NCBI GenBank assembly: GCA_036583965.1
Contig: JAZBQD010000017.1
Location: 24,710,385 to 24,774,384 of the forward strand
Direction: 5' to 3'
Source of the DNA: Prunella strophiata
Lineage: Eukaryota; Chordata; Aves; Passeriformes; Prunellidae
DNA length: 64,000 nt
This document shows positions 27,065-39,100 of this stretch, piece after piece; position 1 is the stretch's first letter; the number at the start of each line of letters is the position of its first letter. Both the position numbers and the translations under genes were made by a program. A model generated the notes under the pieces. That model was given only the letters and a program-made list of their open reading frames with translations, made no database searches and was not told where the DNA came from.

Positions 27065-27196
27065 ATGCCGGGCAGGAAGTCTTCCAAGGAGAAGAAGCGG
27101 CGCCGCTCGCGTTCCTGCTGCCCGGAGGGAGCCCCGGGGCCGGACGGCAGCGACAGGAAGCGGCGGAGCACCGAGTCTAGCCACGGTGCCCTGGAG
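27065..27196 (+). CDS. CAAP1: CAAP1 exon 1 (residues 1-44)
   Basis: The ATG at 27065 is in context CGGCCATGC. It encodes MPGRKSSKEKKRRRSRS, GSDRKRRSTESSHG and GALE; the donor is CTGGAG|GTAGCG. It is much shorter than the human exon. Confidence 0.92.
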
Positions 27197-30100
27197 GTAG
27201 CGCGGGCGGAGTCGCGGGGTCCGGCCCGTGCCGTGCCGCCTCTGCCTTCCCGGGCGCGTCCCGACCCCGCGTCCTGGCGGCAGAGGCCTGGCTGCGGTCC
27301 CTGCCGGGGCTGGCTGCGGTCCCTGCCGGGGCTGGCTGCGGGAGGGGCCGGGTTCAGTGGCGCTGGTCCGTGCGCGGCTCCGGGGAGCGGCCGGGCGGGC
27401 GGCGCTAAGGTGGGCAGCGCGGGCAGCGGCGGGGGCCGGCCGAGCCCTGGCGCGCATCCCGAGAGCACCGGTCCGTGTTTCCCAGGTGTGAGAGATGTGG
27501 CGTACAAGCTCGGGCAGCCGCAGTCGTGGTTCTCATACTTGTGGCGTTGTGAATCTTCTCAAGGATGTGTTGGTGTGCAAAAAATGGTTGTAATATGCAC
27601 GCTTAAGTGAATTCTGAGGTTGACAAAATATATTTCTGGCTGGTGGTTTGGTTTTGGGGGGTGTTTGTTTTTTTTGTTTGTTTGTTTGTTTGTTTTTGTT
27701 TGGGGCTTTGTTTGTTTTAGTTGGTTTTTCTATTCTAGAGGTCCTCCACTGATGCATGGAGGATGTATTTTCTAATACGAAGCCCATTTTAATTCTGTGA
27801 AGACTCTGCCACACAGGGGATTGTATGCAATTCCTGTTTTAGCAGGGTAGCTGTAAATGATGAGCTTTATGATTTAATTGCCCAGCTAATCAGATGGATT
27901 TCTTCTGTGTTAAAGCATGCTTTCATGTGTAAGCACCAGCTAAGTATTTGAAGATAATATTTCACAGTTAATATTTATGGGTACTTTTCACTTCCTGAAG
28001 CTTCAAAAAATTTTTCTAGCACAAGAATGTTTTCAGTAATAAAAGATGTAACTTCTGTAGTGCAGTTACCTTGCAGTATGAGTCACTGGAACTTGAGAAG
28101 TCCACCTTAAGATGTACCTTGCATTTATGAAGGGAAAATTATTGCAAGCACAGGTGAAGCTGTAATTTTCTGTCTTCTCTAATTGACTAGAAAATGTGCC
28201 TTCCTTGATTTTAGGAGACAAAATGCAGTGTACTCTCTGGAGAAAAAGTGGAAGAAGCTGAACAACCCAGTGATATAGAAGAAGGAGGATTGGATCTCAC
28301 TGTGTCACTCAAACCTGTCAGTTTCTACATTGGGGACAAAAAGGAAATGCTTCAACAGTGTTTCTGTGTCATAGGGGAGAAGAAGCTACAGAAGATGCTG
28401 CCTGATACTTTAAAGGTACTGAAATACACTTACCATTTATACACTTACCATGATCTTGAATGCTTGTGTGACAAAGAATACTTATCCCTCAAGCCTAGTG
28501 CATTTACATTTTAAAAGCTGCCTGTATATTGCTCAACTAAAGAAGTTTCTGTGAAGTCAAGTACTTTTCTTAAATAGTCTTTCAGTCATGTGTCTGGAAG
28601 TGAGACTTCTTAAAGATTTGCTGTCTTTATTCCAGGTTACTCCTTTTGCTGCTGCTCAGCCATTTCTAAACTTCACGTTTAGCTTTAGACTGTCCCTCTG
28701 TACTGGTTAATTTAATGCAAAAGGATTTTCATGGTTATGAGGAGTAAATACAGTAGTGTTGTTCACTAGTTAATATGCTGATTTGTAAATAAAATACTGA
28801 TTTCTGCTTGTGGCAACTGATTTTCTTTGTATGGTGTTAAAGCAGTGTCTGAGATAAGAAAATAAAGGCCATTCTTCATAAACAGCTTCTGAAGCTGTAA
28901 CTGCTATGGACTAAAGCTGGAGTTTTACTAGTTTAAAACATATGCTTTTTGAGTCTTGTGAACAATAGGACTTAGTAAAAATAAATTAGGCTAGCAGCCT
29001 GTACAGAAGAAGAGGCTGCAGGTAAAATGCCATCTGTATAATGCTTGTTAGTAGTTGTAAATTTTTTGTCTCAAATTTTTATCTTAATGAGTTGTATTAT
29101 TAATATAAGTGAGACAGGACTTCCTCATTTTAAACACATGGCAAATTGCATATTTGCTCATCCATTTCTCATCTCTGTCAGAAGAAAAAGAGATTGAGAA
29201 GCTGGAAGGAAAGACATTACTGAGTTTGTAGGGAAATTTCATCATAATGTAGAACCAAACTTACAATATGACTGTGAGTGTTTCAACCTGTTTAGCAGCT
29301 CCTGATTTCGGTACTTGTACGTGGTATCATAGCTCATTTGAAAATGTGAAATTACCAAATGTCACCAAGATGTATGAGATTTGAAAGTAACTGGAATACC
29401 AGTGAAATCTGTGGCAATGTATGATGTGTACTGAGCATGAGAAATGGATCGCAGTTCACATACTTTATTTATTTTCTGTGTTGTGATACCATCTGTTGGT
29501 GTGTTGTCAATAGCATTGTTTTCTCCAGTTTGGTGACTTGGATTCAACAGTTGCCTCTGATCTTTTCAAGCTTAATTACATAACCCATAGGAATAACGTG
29601 GTGTGCAGTTGTTTGCTCTTCCATGCTTCACACATACGGTCTGGTGTTTCTGTTGCTCAGTTGCAGCTACAGTAAAAACTCCAAGCCGTAGGTCAGGTAA
29701 CTGATAGTGTGTGTATTGCTTAATTTTTCAGACAAAACCCACACATATGCTATGTCTTGTCATAACTGAAACACCTGGTTTTCTACAGCAGTTGCATCAA
29801 TGCAGATCAGAATATGGGAGAGGTTTTAATCCAAATTAACTCCTTATTACAGTTAGATATTACATCTTTAATTACTCTCTTCTCAGAAATTTTTAGTAGC
29901 TTGTGGTTTGTCTTATCTGTCTTCTTAGAACTGTTCCATGGATGAAATCAAAAGACTTTGCATGGAGCAGTTGGAGCTGTTATCGGAAAAAAAACTGTTG
30001 AAGATACTTGAAGGTATGAATGAAACTTTAAGACTTCACTGTACACCAGAGAATATTCTGCCTCAGCTGGGTTTGCACTCTTTCTAGCTACTTAAATATA

Positions 30101-33100
30101 TATGCATATGTACAGACACACACTAGTAAGTATGTATTAGTGTGTACATAATCCCTCAGTTCCACCAAGACACGCAGTTCATGTACTTTGATTAAGGATA
30201 TGACATTCCAGCTTTTCACAGCTTTATTGAACTTGCACTTGATATTTAAGGAACATAGAACTTAACTTGTAAGCGTATTGCTGTCATGTCAATGAAGAAA
30301 AACTCTTCAAGTCTGAGTGCTCCAGAGTATCTTGCTGTTAATTCTGTACTTTTTTTAGCACCCATAGTATTGTACTAAGAATAGCTAATCAGATTTTTTG
30401 TAATCCAGTATAAATGTATGTGTAGCTAACAGAAGACTCACAAATAAGGGTTTTGGTTTTGACTAAGTCTAATATTAGTACTTCTGCTTTAACTGGGAAA
30501 AATCCTCTTCTGCTGATTGCAATAGAGTTAATAATTAAGAGTATACCTAATTATATAGTATTAATTATATCACTTTCCTAAATTTTCATGTTTGAAACTG
30601 TGTATATCTAGGCAAGATTGGAGCTGATTCTGATACTGACGAGGAGGCAGATGGAGGAGACAAGACTGGAGGTGATTCAGTCAGTCAGTGAGTAAAAGAC
30701 AAAACACTTAAACTTAATTTAAGGAGACTGAACAATTCAGAGATTTTTCATGATAAGTGCTCAAATATATAATTGAAAGACCCAGTTGCTATATCCTTAA
30801 TTAATTACTTTAGTTGAACAACAATGAACTGTAACTACTAGCAAGCCCTAAACTTACAGACATGACTTTGTCACTTTGTGACATTGTGTCTTGAGCACAT
30901 AACTGGGTTCATAGTGGCATACCACCCATCAGCTGAGTTGTGGTAATTGAAGTTTCATACTTATGTCCTGCAACAGAAGTGGTGTGATTTAGGTTAACTG
31001 TCTTTGTGTGAGCTAAAGCAGTAAGCCCCTCCCACTTAGGTCAGTGAATTGTTCAAGTGTACTTTCAGTTTAGCTGAGATTTATCCATTCTCTTTCAACT
31101 TTTCATTCTCGTCCTTCATTCCTGCCCCAGTTGAAGCAGCACTGACACTCACCTGTTCAATGCACTTGGTATAAGGAGTGCTACAGAATGTAGAGTTTCA
31201 AGAGCAGAAGCTTCTAGTTTCTTGCTCTTACCTTGGCATCTGACAGTTTTGTAAAAGACTGCACTTCTTAACCTTTTCTTAAAATGCTTCTCTGTTTTTT
31301 CAAGACCATTTCTTTGTCAGGAGTTCACCTGTTTGATAGTTTCTGTGGAAGTAGTGAAGGGAAAAAGAAAGTTGCTAGTTACCATGCACAATGCATCAAA
31401 TTTAGTGAGGCTAACTTGTTTCTAGAAGACTAATAAGCTTTTATGTTTTCAATACTGACCTGATTACAGCTGATCCACAGATTCAGGATGCACTTAATAA
31501 ACCTCTGAGACAGCACAAGACAATGCACCAGAGATGGGCAGATTAAAGTAACCTCCTAGCTACTGGTTTGGTTAGTTTATCTAAACCTTCTAAATAAGAA
31601 CAAATAGGTGGGAAAGGTGGTAACACTAATTCAGCTTTCACATTGGGGTCAGTATTTTTCTTTAGCAGAGACCTGGTTTCTGGTCTGTCTTTGATTCAAA
31701 ACAAGCTATGAAGTTATCACGTAATTTTCTTTGATGACTTCTCATCATACAAATATACTAGAAAATGGAGTGAATACAAAGTTATGTTTCATTCTTTTCC
31801 TTGTGATGCAGTTTTAATACCCTTTGACACTGTTTCTTCTAAGGTTCCATTTGGAGCCCATTGTTAATGTATGCCGCTGTGCTATTTGTTGCCTACATGA
31901 TCTGTGAATGGGGTCATCATTAGTCAGCTTTAAAAACTAGTTTTCCTATTTTGGACATTGCCCTCTGTTGGCTGTTTAGAAAAACAGATGGAAAAACTAA
32001 AAAACTACTAAATATACTAAATAAGGGGTCTCTTTATGTAGTGTAGTGGTCTCTTTATGTGGAGTAGTCTCTTTAAAGTGATTGGTAATTTACCAGTGAA
32101 CTTCTAAATAGAATGAGAAGACAGACTTACTGGCCAAATAAGTAATAAAAAATACCCAAGTTTTTTGATTCCCTGAGAAATTAAGTGTTGTTTTGGGTTT
32201 TTGTTTAAGGCCTAACTCAAAAGCTATTTACTGTTGCAAAATATGTGAAATGTTCTTTATCTCCAAGATGTATGGCAGGAGTAGTGCTGCTGAATTTCAG
32301 TAAGGTTGTTCTGTGTCTGCAAGATGTTTCAAAGCTACTGTTGAGACATGCATTTATGATCCTTTGATAGAGTAGATTGTGTAAATTCTTTCTTATATGG
32401 AAATTATTTGAGCTGGTAAAAATCGAAAAAGAGGAAATTAATGAACAAAACTACAAAATAAGAAAAATCAGAATTCTCCAGTTTTTAGCTAGTGGATATC
32501 TGAAGACACTTGGCCTATTTTCCCATGCCAGTTAGGAAGGTTTCGCTAACTGACTTCAGTACTTACTTTGAAGTAAGTCAAAGAAGAAATTGTGTTTAAA
32601 AAAGGTAAAGGAAACTGAGAGATGTTGTTCATAGTTGTAGAGCAAATTGCTTCCTTTGACAAGCAATGGTTGAGGTGCTCCTTGTTCTTGTAGTTAGCTG
32701 AACTAACCCTGTTAGTTAGGGTTTCAGACCCCTCCAAACTGGGCAGGCAGGATAGGATGTTTTAGGAATTGGAGATTTTCTTCTCCCTTTCAAAAATAGC
32801 ATTCTACATCAGTGGGTGCTATCTGAGGACTTTGGCTCCACAGTTCAGCTGTGTGCTAGCATTAACGAGAAGAAAACAAAACAGAAAAGCTGTTTGGAGG
32901 ATCGAAAAAGGGATAGGAGAAAATAAAAAGAATTAAGGTTTTATGTTAATCTTCAAGTCCAGTGCTCAGTAAGTAGACCAGTATGATACTTTTGCAACTG
33001 TAAACGGTCACAAGCCCTTTTTACTAAGTAGTCTAATGTTTGGGTCTTGGGTCAGCTTCTTTATAACCTGTGTGTAAATAATTATAAATGCAAGTTTCCA

Positions 33101-36100
33101 AAACTTCAGAAAACTGTGTTTCAGCAACAAGTCAGCCACTAGAGAGGCTTAAGGTGCAAGTGTGAAAAAATAGTGAAAACTACATTGCTAAGACAAGCAA
33201 GCATTGTTTGTAATCATTATTCTAATCTGGATTTAAGTAGGTAAATTTGTTTACCCTGAAAAGACTTTTCATAAAAAAAAAGGCAGTTTCTCTATTTATT
33301 AAATAACTGTTAGTTGTTCCTAGGTTATCTTCATTACTTGTGGCTTTCATATAATTTACATCTTTTTCCTGCATTCTATTATAACTTGTTTTAAGTCTGA
33401 CTTGTATTAGTTGTTTTCATGGAAATGTAAATGTGGAAAGGGAAAAAGGGAGTAGCAAGTTGCACTCTAACCAAAAGTGTTTTAATTGACTGGAAACATC
33501 CCTTTGTTTGTTTCATTATTGTTCTTTGAAAAAAATAAATTCAACAAACATACTTTTAGCAATCTGCTTATATCGACTGAAATCTAGAAAGCTTGAATCA
33601 ATACATCTAGAGAAATTTCAAATTAAATAAGCAAACGACTCTCAGTTTCTAAAGAGCTGTTTTCTGTCTGTACCAGCTAAAAGTAGCAGGGATTTAGGGA
33701 AGTTTCTCAAGGTACAGGAAATTTGCAAAATTCAGATCTTTATTTGAAGCTTTTAGATGGTTTTGCATCTAATTGTAAATTGAATCTTCCTTTTTTGGTT
33801 TTTGCACATATCTTCATTCTGTTACTGGAAGTCCTGAGGCTTTTCTTAAATTTCAACTATGGAAAAGCTTCACATCCTTACATTAGCATGTAAAACATTT
33901 GCTCTTTTATTTTATCACCAGATTGTTCTGTGTGCAGCATTAGAAATCCTGCAATTACCATGCAGAAGAACTGAAGAAGCAGTATATTATTTGCCAGTAA
34001 CTGGAAAATGCTGTTGCAATAGATCAATTTGGTTATTTGTGAGCTCTGTACAAAGGTTTTTGAATTTGCAGTTCTCAGATTTTTGTTGCTGTTTCTGTGT
34101 TACTGTCTGCAATGGAATACTTTAATAGAATTAATTCCAAGTTAAACCAAGAGAATTACTATATACGAAACTTCCACCTAAACATTAGATATTTAATTGA
34201 CAGGAGCCAGATAATGTCTTGCAAAAACCAAGGAGGTATTCTTCATCTTGTTCAAGAAGTGTTAGCATGTTTTTGAGATATTTATTTTCTTTTACCTAAA
34301 TTGACTCTTCAAATATCCTCCAGCAGAACAAGTGAAAGAAAGTTATAGGCTGTAGTAGTAAAACATTATTAAAAGAACAAGCATTCTAATGTCATTATAA
34401 TGATCAATGTTCTTATGGGTCTGAGTAAATGATCTTTTGCCTTCAAAATCATATTGGGCTTTTTTTTTTCACTGAGTAAAAACTTGCAGTTTAATATTTG
34501 CTTTTTCAAGAATTTATAGGCATTTTACTACTTTGTAGTCAAAAGTGCAGTTTTTGCTTCTTTTCTTTTGGAAAGGTTAGCAGTTTAGAGTTTTGTCTTG
34601 TTATATAATGTGTTGTGTGTTGTGCTCCTGGCTACTGGGCTGTTCACAAGCTTGCAATTGCCATCTGATATTTGCCCCTGTAAGACAGTTTGGTTAGTTT
34701 CAGCATTTGGAGTCACTGTAACAACCGGCTACATGAATCACTGAACAGATACATCAGCATTTGGCTAATTTGCTTCTGCCTTCTGTTCTTGTGGTGTCCT
34801 CAAACATCACCTGTAACAGGACTGATGGACTTTGCATAGCTCATTAAACTATTTGATTAACACCTGTCTTTTGAGATACCTTTCTGGAGAAGCACTACTT
34901 CATAAGAACTTTTTTCCCTTTTGTTTTTTTAACTTGCTACTTAATGCTTGTTAATTATTTTGGTTCTCTTTTGTCATTGAAAACTATCCTTGGAACACAA
35001 ATTTGCAGGAATATTTCAAGGACTTAGGACTTATGGAAATGTTTTTTAGACCTGGAACTAAGTGCGAAGGCAAATTTTAATTCAGGAAGGAACATCATGT
35101 CAAAAATAACAGAGGTCCTGATCTCAAGACTCAGTGGAGATTTAGGTGAATGATACTTTTCCTTCTGGTCTCCAACCCCAGTGACTGCTGAAACCTGGTA
35201 TCCCTGCCACCAGTATTGGAGAGCTACTTAATCCTTAGCGATCTGCTCCTCTGCCAGTACTCCTTTTCCTAACCTTTGCTGTGCTTTTACTCCACTTTGC
35301 ATTATCTACTGGAGTTGGGTACCAAATCACCTTTAAACCCAGATGCTTTGAGAGCTGTACAAATTCCTGTAACAAATTGTGTACAGAAACCAGTTGTGTG
35401 AGCCCAGTTAGGGATTACATTAGTGTGGCGCATGCCAACATGAAATGCATGTTCTACATAAAATAAGGTAAATTTAAATTTACATTTGTTGTCAGCAAAT
35501 TGTAGCTGTAGTTAGCTTCTTTCTGCTGGAAGGATCATATTGTGAAAATGTTGTTCTGTTTAAAATAATTAAATTTGCTGAGTTTATTGCTTGGAAGATT
35601 GATGTTGAACTTAATTGTCATCTTGAGGGAGAAATATAAAGGCTGGCAAAAGGGAGAAACTCCAAATTGCTATTATCACTTACCAGCATAGTATGAAAAA
35701 AGAGAGTATTAAATGTGTATAAGGTCCCTTAATTTAGAATAACATATCTTCTGCTCGCATTGTTTGAAGACCACCCTTTCTTAAATGTATGCCACAGTAC
35801 AGATAATTAGGGAAAAAATGTTTTTCACTAGCAAACAGATAAAACAAGGCTATTAAGTTAAAAGCCAAACTGAACAGTGAACTTAAAATGCATCTGTTGG
35901 GCCAGTAGATGGTGCAAAATGCTTGCCTATGAAACAAAGTCATGAAAGTTCACCAGCAATGCAGTCTAATCCAGTCAATTCTGAGAGACTAAAACATGCT
36001 GTAAAAGTACCTCTGCATCCTAAAAAATTCTTTTGCTGACAGTAGGTAGTCTCTAAAGGAATGTGAGTTTGCTGTAATTATTGTTGAAGTCAAGGCATCA

Positions 36101-39100
36101 GAAGGAAACTTTACAAGTTTCAATGTGTGATTTTTTTTTTTTTAAAGTTGGTAATTTCTTTTTACGTGACTTGTTAAAATGGTTGTGGATAATTTCACAG
36201 CCAGTGTTTGAACTATAGTGGTCAATTCGTTTTATCTCAAAGAGATGATTACAGTTTCTCATCAGACATCAAGGTGATACCAGAGTTGTGAAATCTGCTG
36301 TCTGAATACTACTGGTGCAAGATCAGGCTTTTTCAAGTGACACTTCACTGTCCAGTGCAGACATGACTATTGAGTTCAAAATGTTGAAGTATGTGTGTGA
36401 AAGAGGATGGGACAGGGGCAGCCTAAGCTGCTTCTGCTCTTAGTGATGATCAGGGTGTATCACAGCCTAATTTTGGTCAAGAGTTAAGTAACTAAATATA
36501 ACAAATTGTTAGGAGTTGCTTTAAAAAAAAAAACAAAAACAAAAAACAAAGCAAAAAGACAGGTGGTTCCATCCACATCTGCTGACCAGTAGCTGGTCTG
36601 AAATCCACATCTTTCCTTGGCTACTGGCACAGAAGTCACAAGGTTTGTACCCTTGTTGCTGTTGCTGCTCAGACCTCCTTGTGCATGCAGACCTCTCTGA
36701 TAGCAGGTATTGGCCTGTGATTGTCCCCAGTAGCTGATGCTGTTCATCTCTGGGGTATCTAGCGCTCTATTATCATCCCTCAGTTTGCCTACTTGCAGGA
36801 CCTAGTCTATTTTTGGAATTTTGCCTCTGGTTTTACAGTCTATTTGGTACCTTAGTCCCAGATCTTGCATTCTGCTTGTTGTCTAGACTAGCTTGAGGTT
36901 TTCTGGTGAATTAAAAGCATCTACTTACGTCTGCATGACACTGAAAATCCTGGAAAAGGTTTACATTTTTTATTCTGTCTGATTTCTGGCAGCACAGTCC
37001 TGTAGACCATTCTGACCTGTGGTCCCCTTTGCAGTTGCTGACACACATGTGTGGGCATATTTAGATTATTCTTATCTCGCTTGGAAAAGGAGTTAGTGTA
37101 GCCATGTGGCTCAGTAAATAGGCAGAACAGACTGGTGTCCACATCCAGGGCTTTGCTAGGCAAGTGTGTTGCCTTAATGTGTTATTGCATGATACTTTAC
37201 ACATTTATGTTCCAATGGCTAAAAAAAAGCGGGAGAAAAAAGGAGAATCTGTTGATGTAGCCTTTGCCACTTCAGAAAAGGAAATAGAAATAAAAGTAAC
37301 TGCCTCTCAGACCACAATTTCTAGAAATACTATGGTGATCCTCCTCCTGATAAAATCATTGGGCACGAGGAAAAAAACCCAACTTGTAGAGCATGAGGAA
37401 AATAGATATGTGTTCATTTTTAGGAAAGCCCTAAAGGCCATTACTGAGAAGCAAGTTGTTACACCAGAATTATCTAATTAATGTTAATCTGTGACACCAG
37501 AATACTGCTTTCTTTTTATAGTGTTGTTAAGCTCCCATGGCCAGGAGAGCTGCATTAATTCCATAATAATACACATTAAGCCAATGACAGTCTAACATTC
37601 AGTTGAGAAATTAGTCAATTCTGTTGTCAAAATGCTCACTGGATGTGGCAGCTGAACTCTCTTCTGTGATTCTGTATCCTTCCACCTGTGCCCTTCCTGT
37701 ATGTTTTACCTTATTTTCACAGTTTGTGTAACTAGTATGTGTGAAGTATATGAAGGACACTGACCTTTCACTGAAGTGTCTCTTCCTTGCACTTGAGTAA
37801 AGAGTTGAAACCCTAGGTAGGGGTTTCAAGGGTAAACATCAAGGGTAAAAGTCTTTAAGTAGGAGAAATAGAGAAATGCAGGTACTGAATACACTGTTAT
37901 AGCTGAGTAGTAAACAGTTTGGTTTTAAAAGGTATCCCTTTGTGAAACAAGAAGATTCTGGTTTAGGAGAGGTTGGTGATGGTCTGATGATAATTTCATG
38001 AAAATAATTTTTTACTTTCAAAATGAGACAGTAAATAGTATTTGAGTGCAGCAGAAATTGTTGTTTTCCCAAACTATTTAATTATGTGACAATTTATTTT
38101 GAGTTTTACAGAAAAGCTCCTAATATGAGGAGCTTTTCCTTTATAACTGCTCAACTGTGATTCCTCAGTTATAGCCATTGAGGATTGTTACTGCAAAAGG
38201 CAAGGATGCAGTGGAAATAATTGTTTTATCCTTGTGTATCACAAGGCAAAACAAAAAAAGTTTATTTCCGGGTGCTCAGATTAGCTCTCTGTATTCCTTC
38301 TGCCCTTAATCCTACTGTACCTGGCTTATTGGTATGCCACCTGATAATTTTTTAGTTTCTAAAAAATGTTCTATTAAATTTTGAATTATGGTGATTAAAA
38401 TGTGTTCTTGTTTCCAGACAGGACAACAGTATAGACTCAACTTCTTCTCTGAGAGAAGACAGCAAGCTGGAAGGTCAGGAATCAAAACAAGGTATGTAGT
38501 AGAGAAAGTTGAAATTTTGTGTTCTCAGTGTTGTCCAGTGACTAATTCCAGGTAGCTGACAGCTCTCTTCTGAACAGAGAATGAACATACATTGGGAAAG
38601 AATATTTTGGCTTGTGTATTTTCTCTTCTTAAATGCAAAAATGCAGCTTGTGAGACATTTAAGTACTACAGTGATTGGCAGGATAGAAAATGCAAAGGCT
38701 CGTAAGTTATGGGTGCACATTTGTACTTTCTACACAAGAAAACAGTACTTTTAGCCTGCAGTAGTATATCGAATCATTAAATCAGCACATACAGCAATTG
38801 CCAATATTAGTTTGTGCATGAAGCACTAGAACTACAGGTGTTTCTGTTCTCAGTCTGTTTATTTTCATTTTGACTGGCTCTAAGCAGAAAGTTCAGAAAT
38901 AGCTTTTCCTGTCAAAGAGTGTTGCAAATTCTTCTGAGCTACATTTCTTTTCTGCAAAGATCTAACTTTATTTCCTTCTTGCAACTGCTATTTCACAATT
39001 CAGAATGTTGTCTAAAAGATGTCTCTTGGAATGACTTTTGAAATGTGTTTCTTTTCTGAATTAATGAGAAGAGTTAAATGAGAAAGGAAAGAGTCATACA

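Larger units (their letters stand above)
26930..27480 (+). promoter_or_regulatory. CAAP1: CAAP1 CpG-island promoter
   Basis: A dense GC/CpG block covers the region before exon 1, exon 1 itself and the start of intron 1. No TATA box is seen. A YY1-like element (26966-26977) and an ETS-like element (27024-27030) lie upstream of the ATG. Transcription probably starts between about 26940 and 27040. Confidence 0.8.

Noticed and set aside
26675..27610. A 311-codon plus-strand open frame around CAAP1 exon 1, and a 211-codon frame on the other strand
   Set aside because: The first joins CR1 sequence, promoter, exon 1 and intron 1 in the CAAP1 frame; the splice donor at 27197 and the joined exon 2 show the true structure. 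The minus-strand frame is a GC-rich shadow.
37164..37481. A 105-codon open frame in CAAP1 intron 4 containing MAKKKREKKGESVD
   Set aside because: The Lys-rich start comes from an A-rich stretch. There is no Kozak or splice evidence and no known family.
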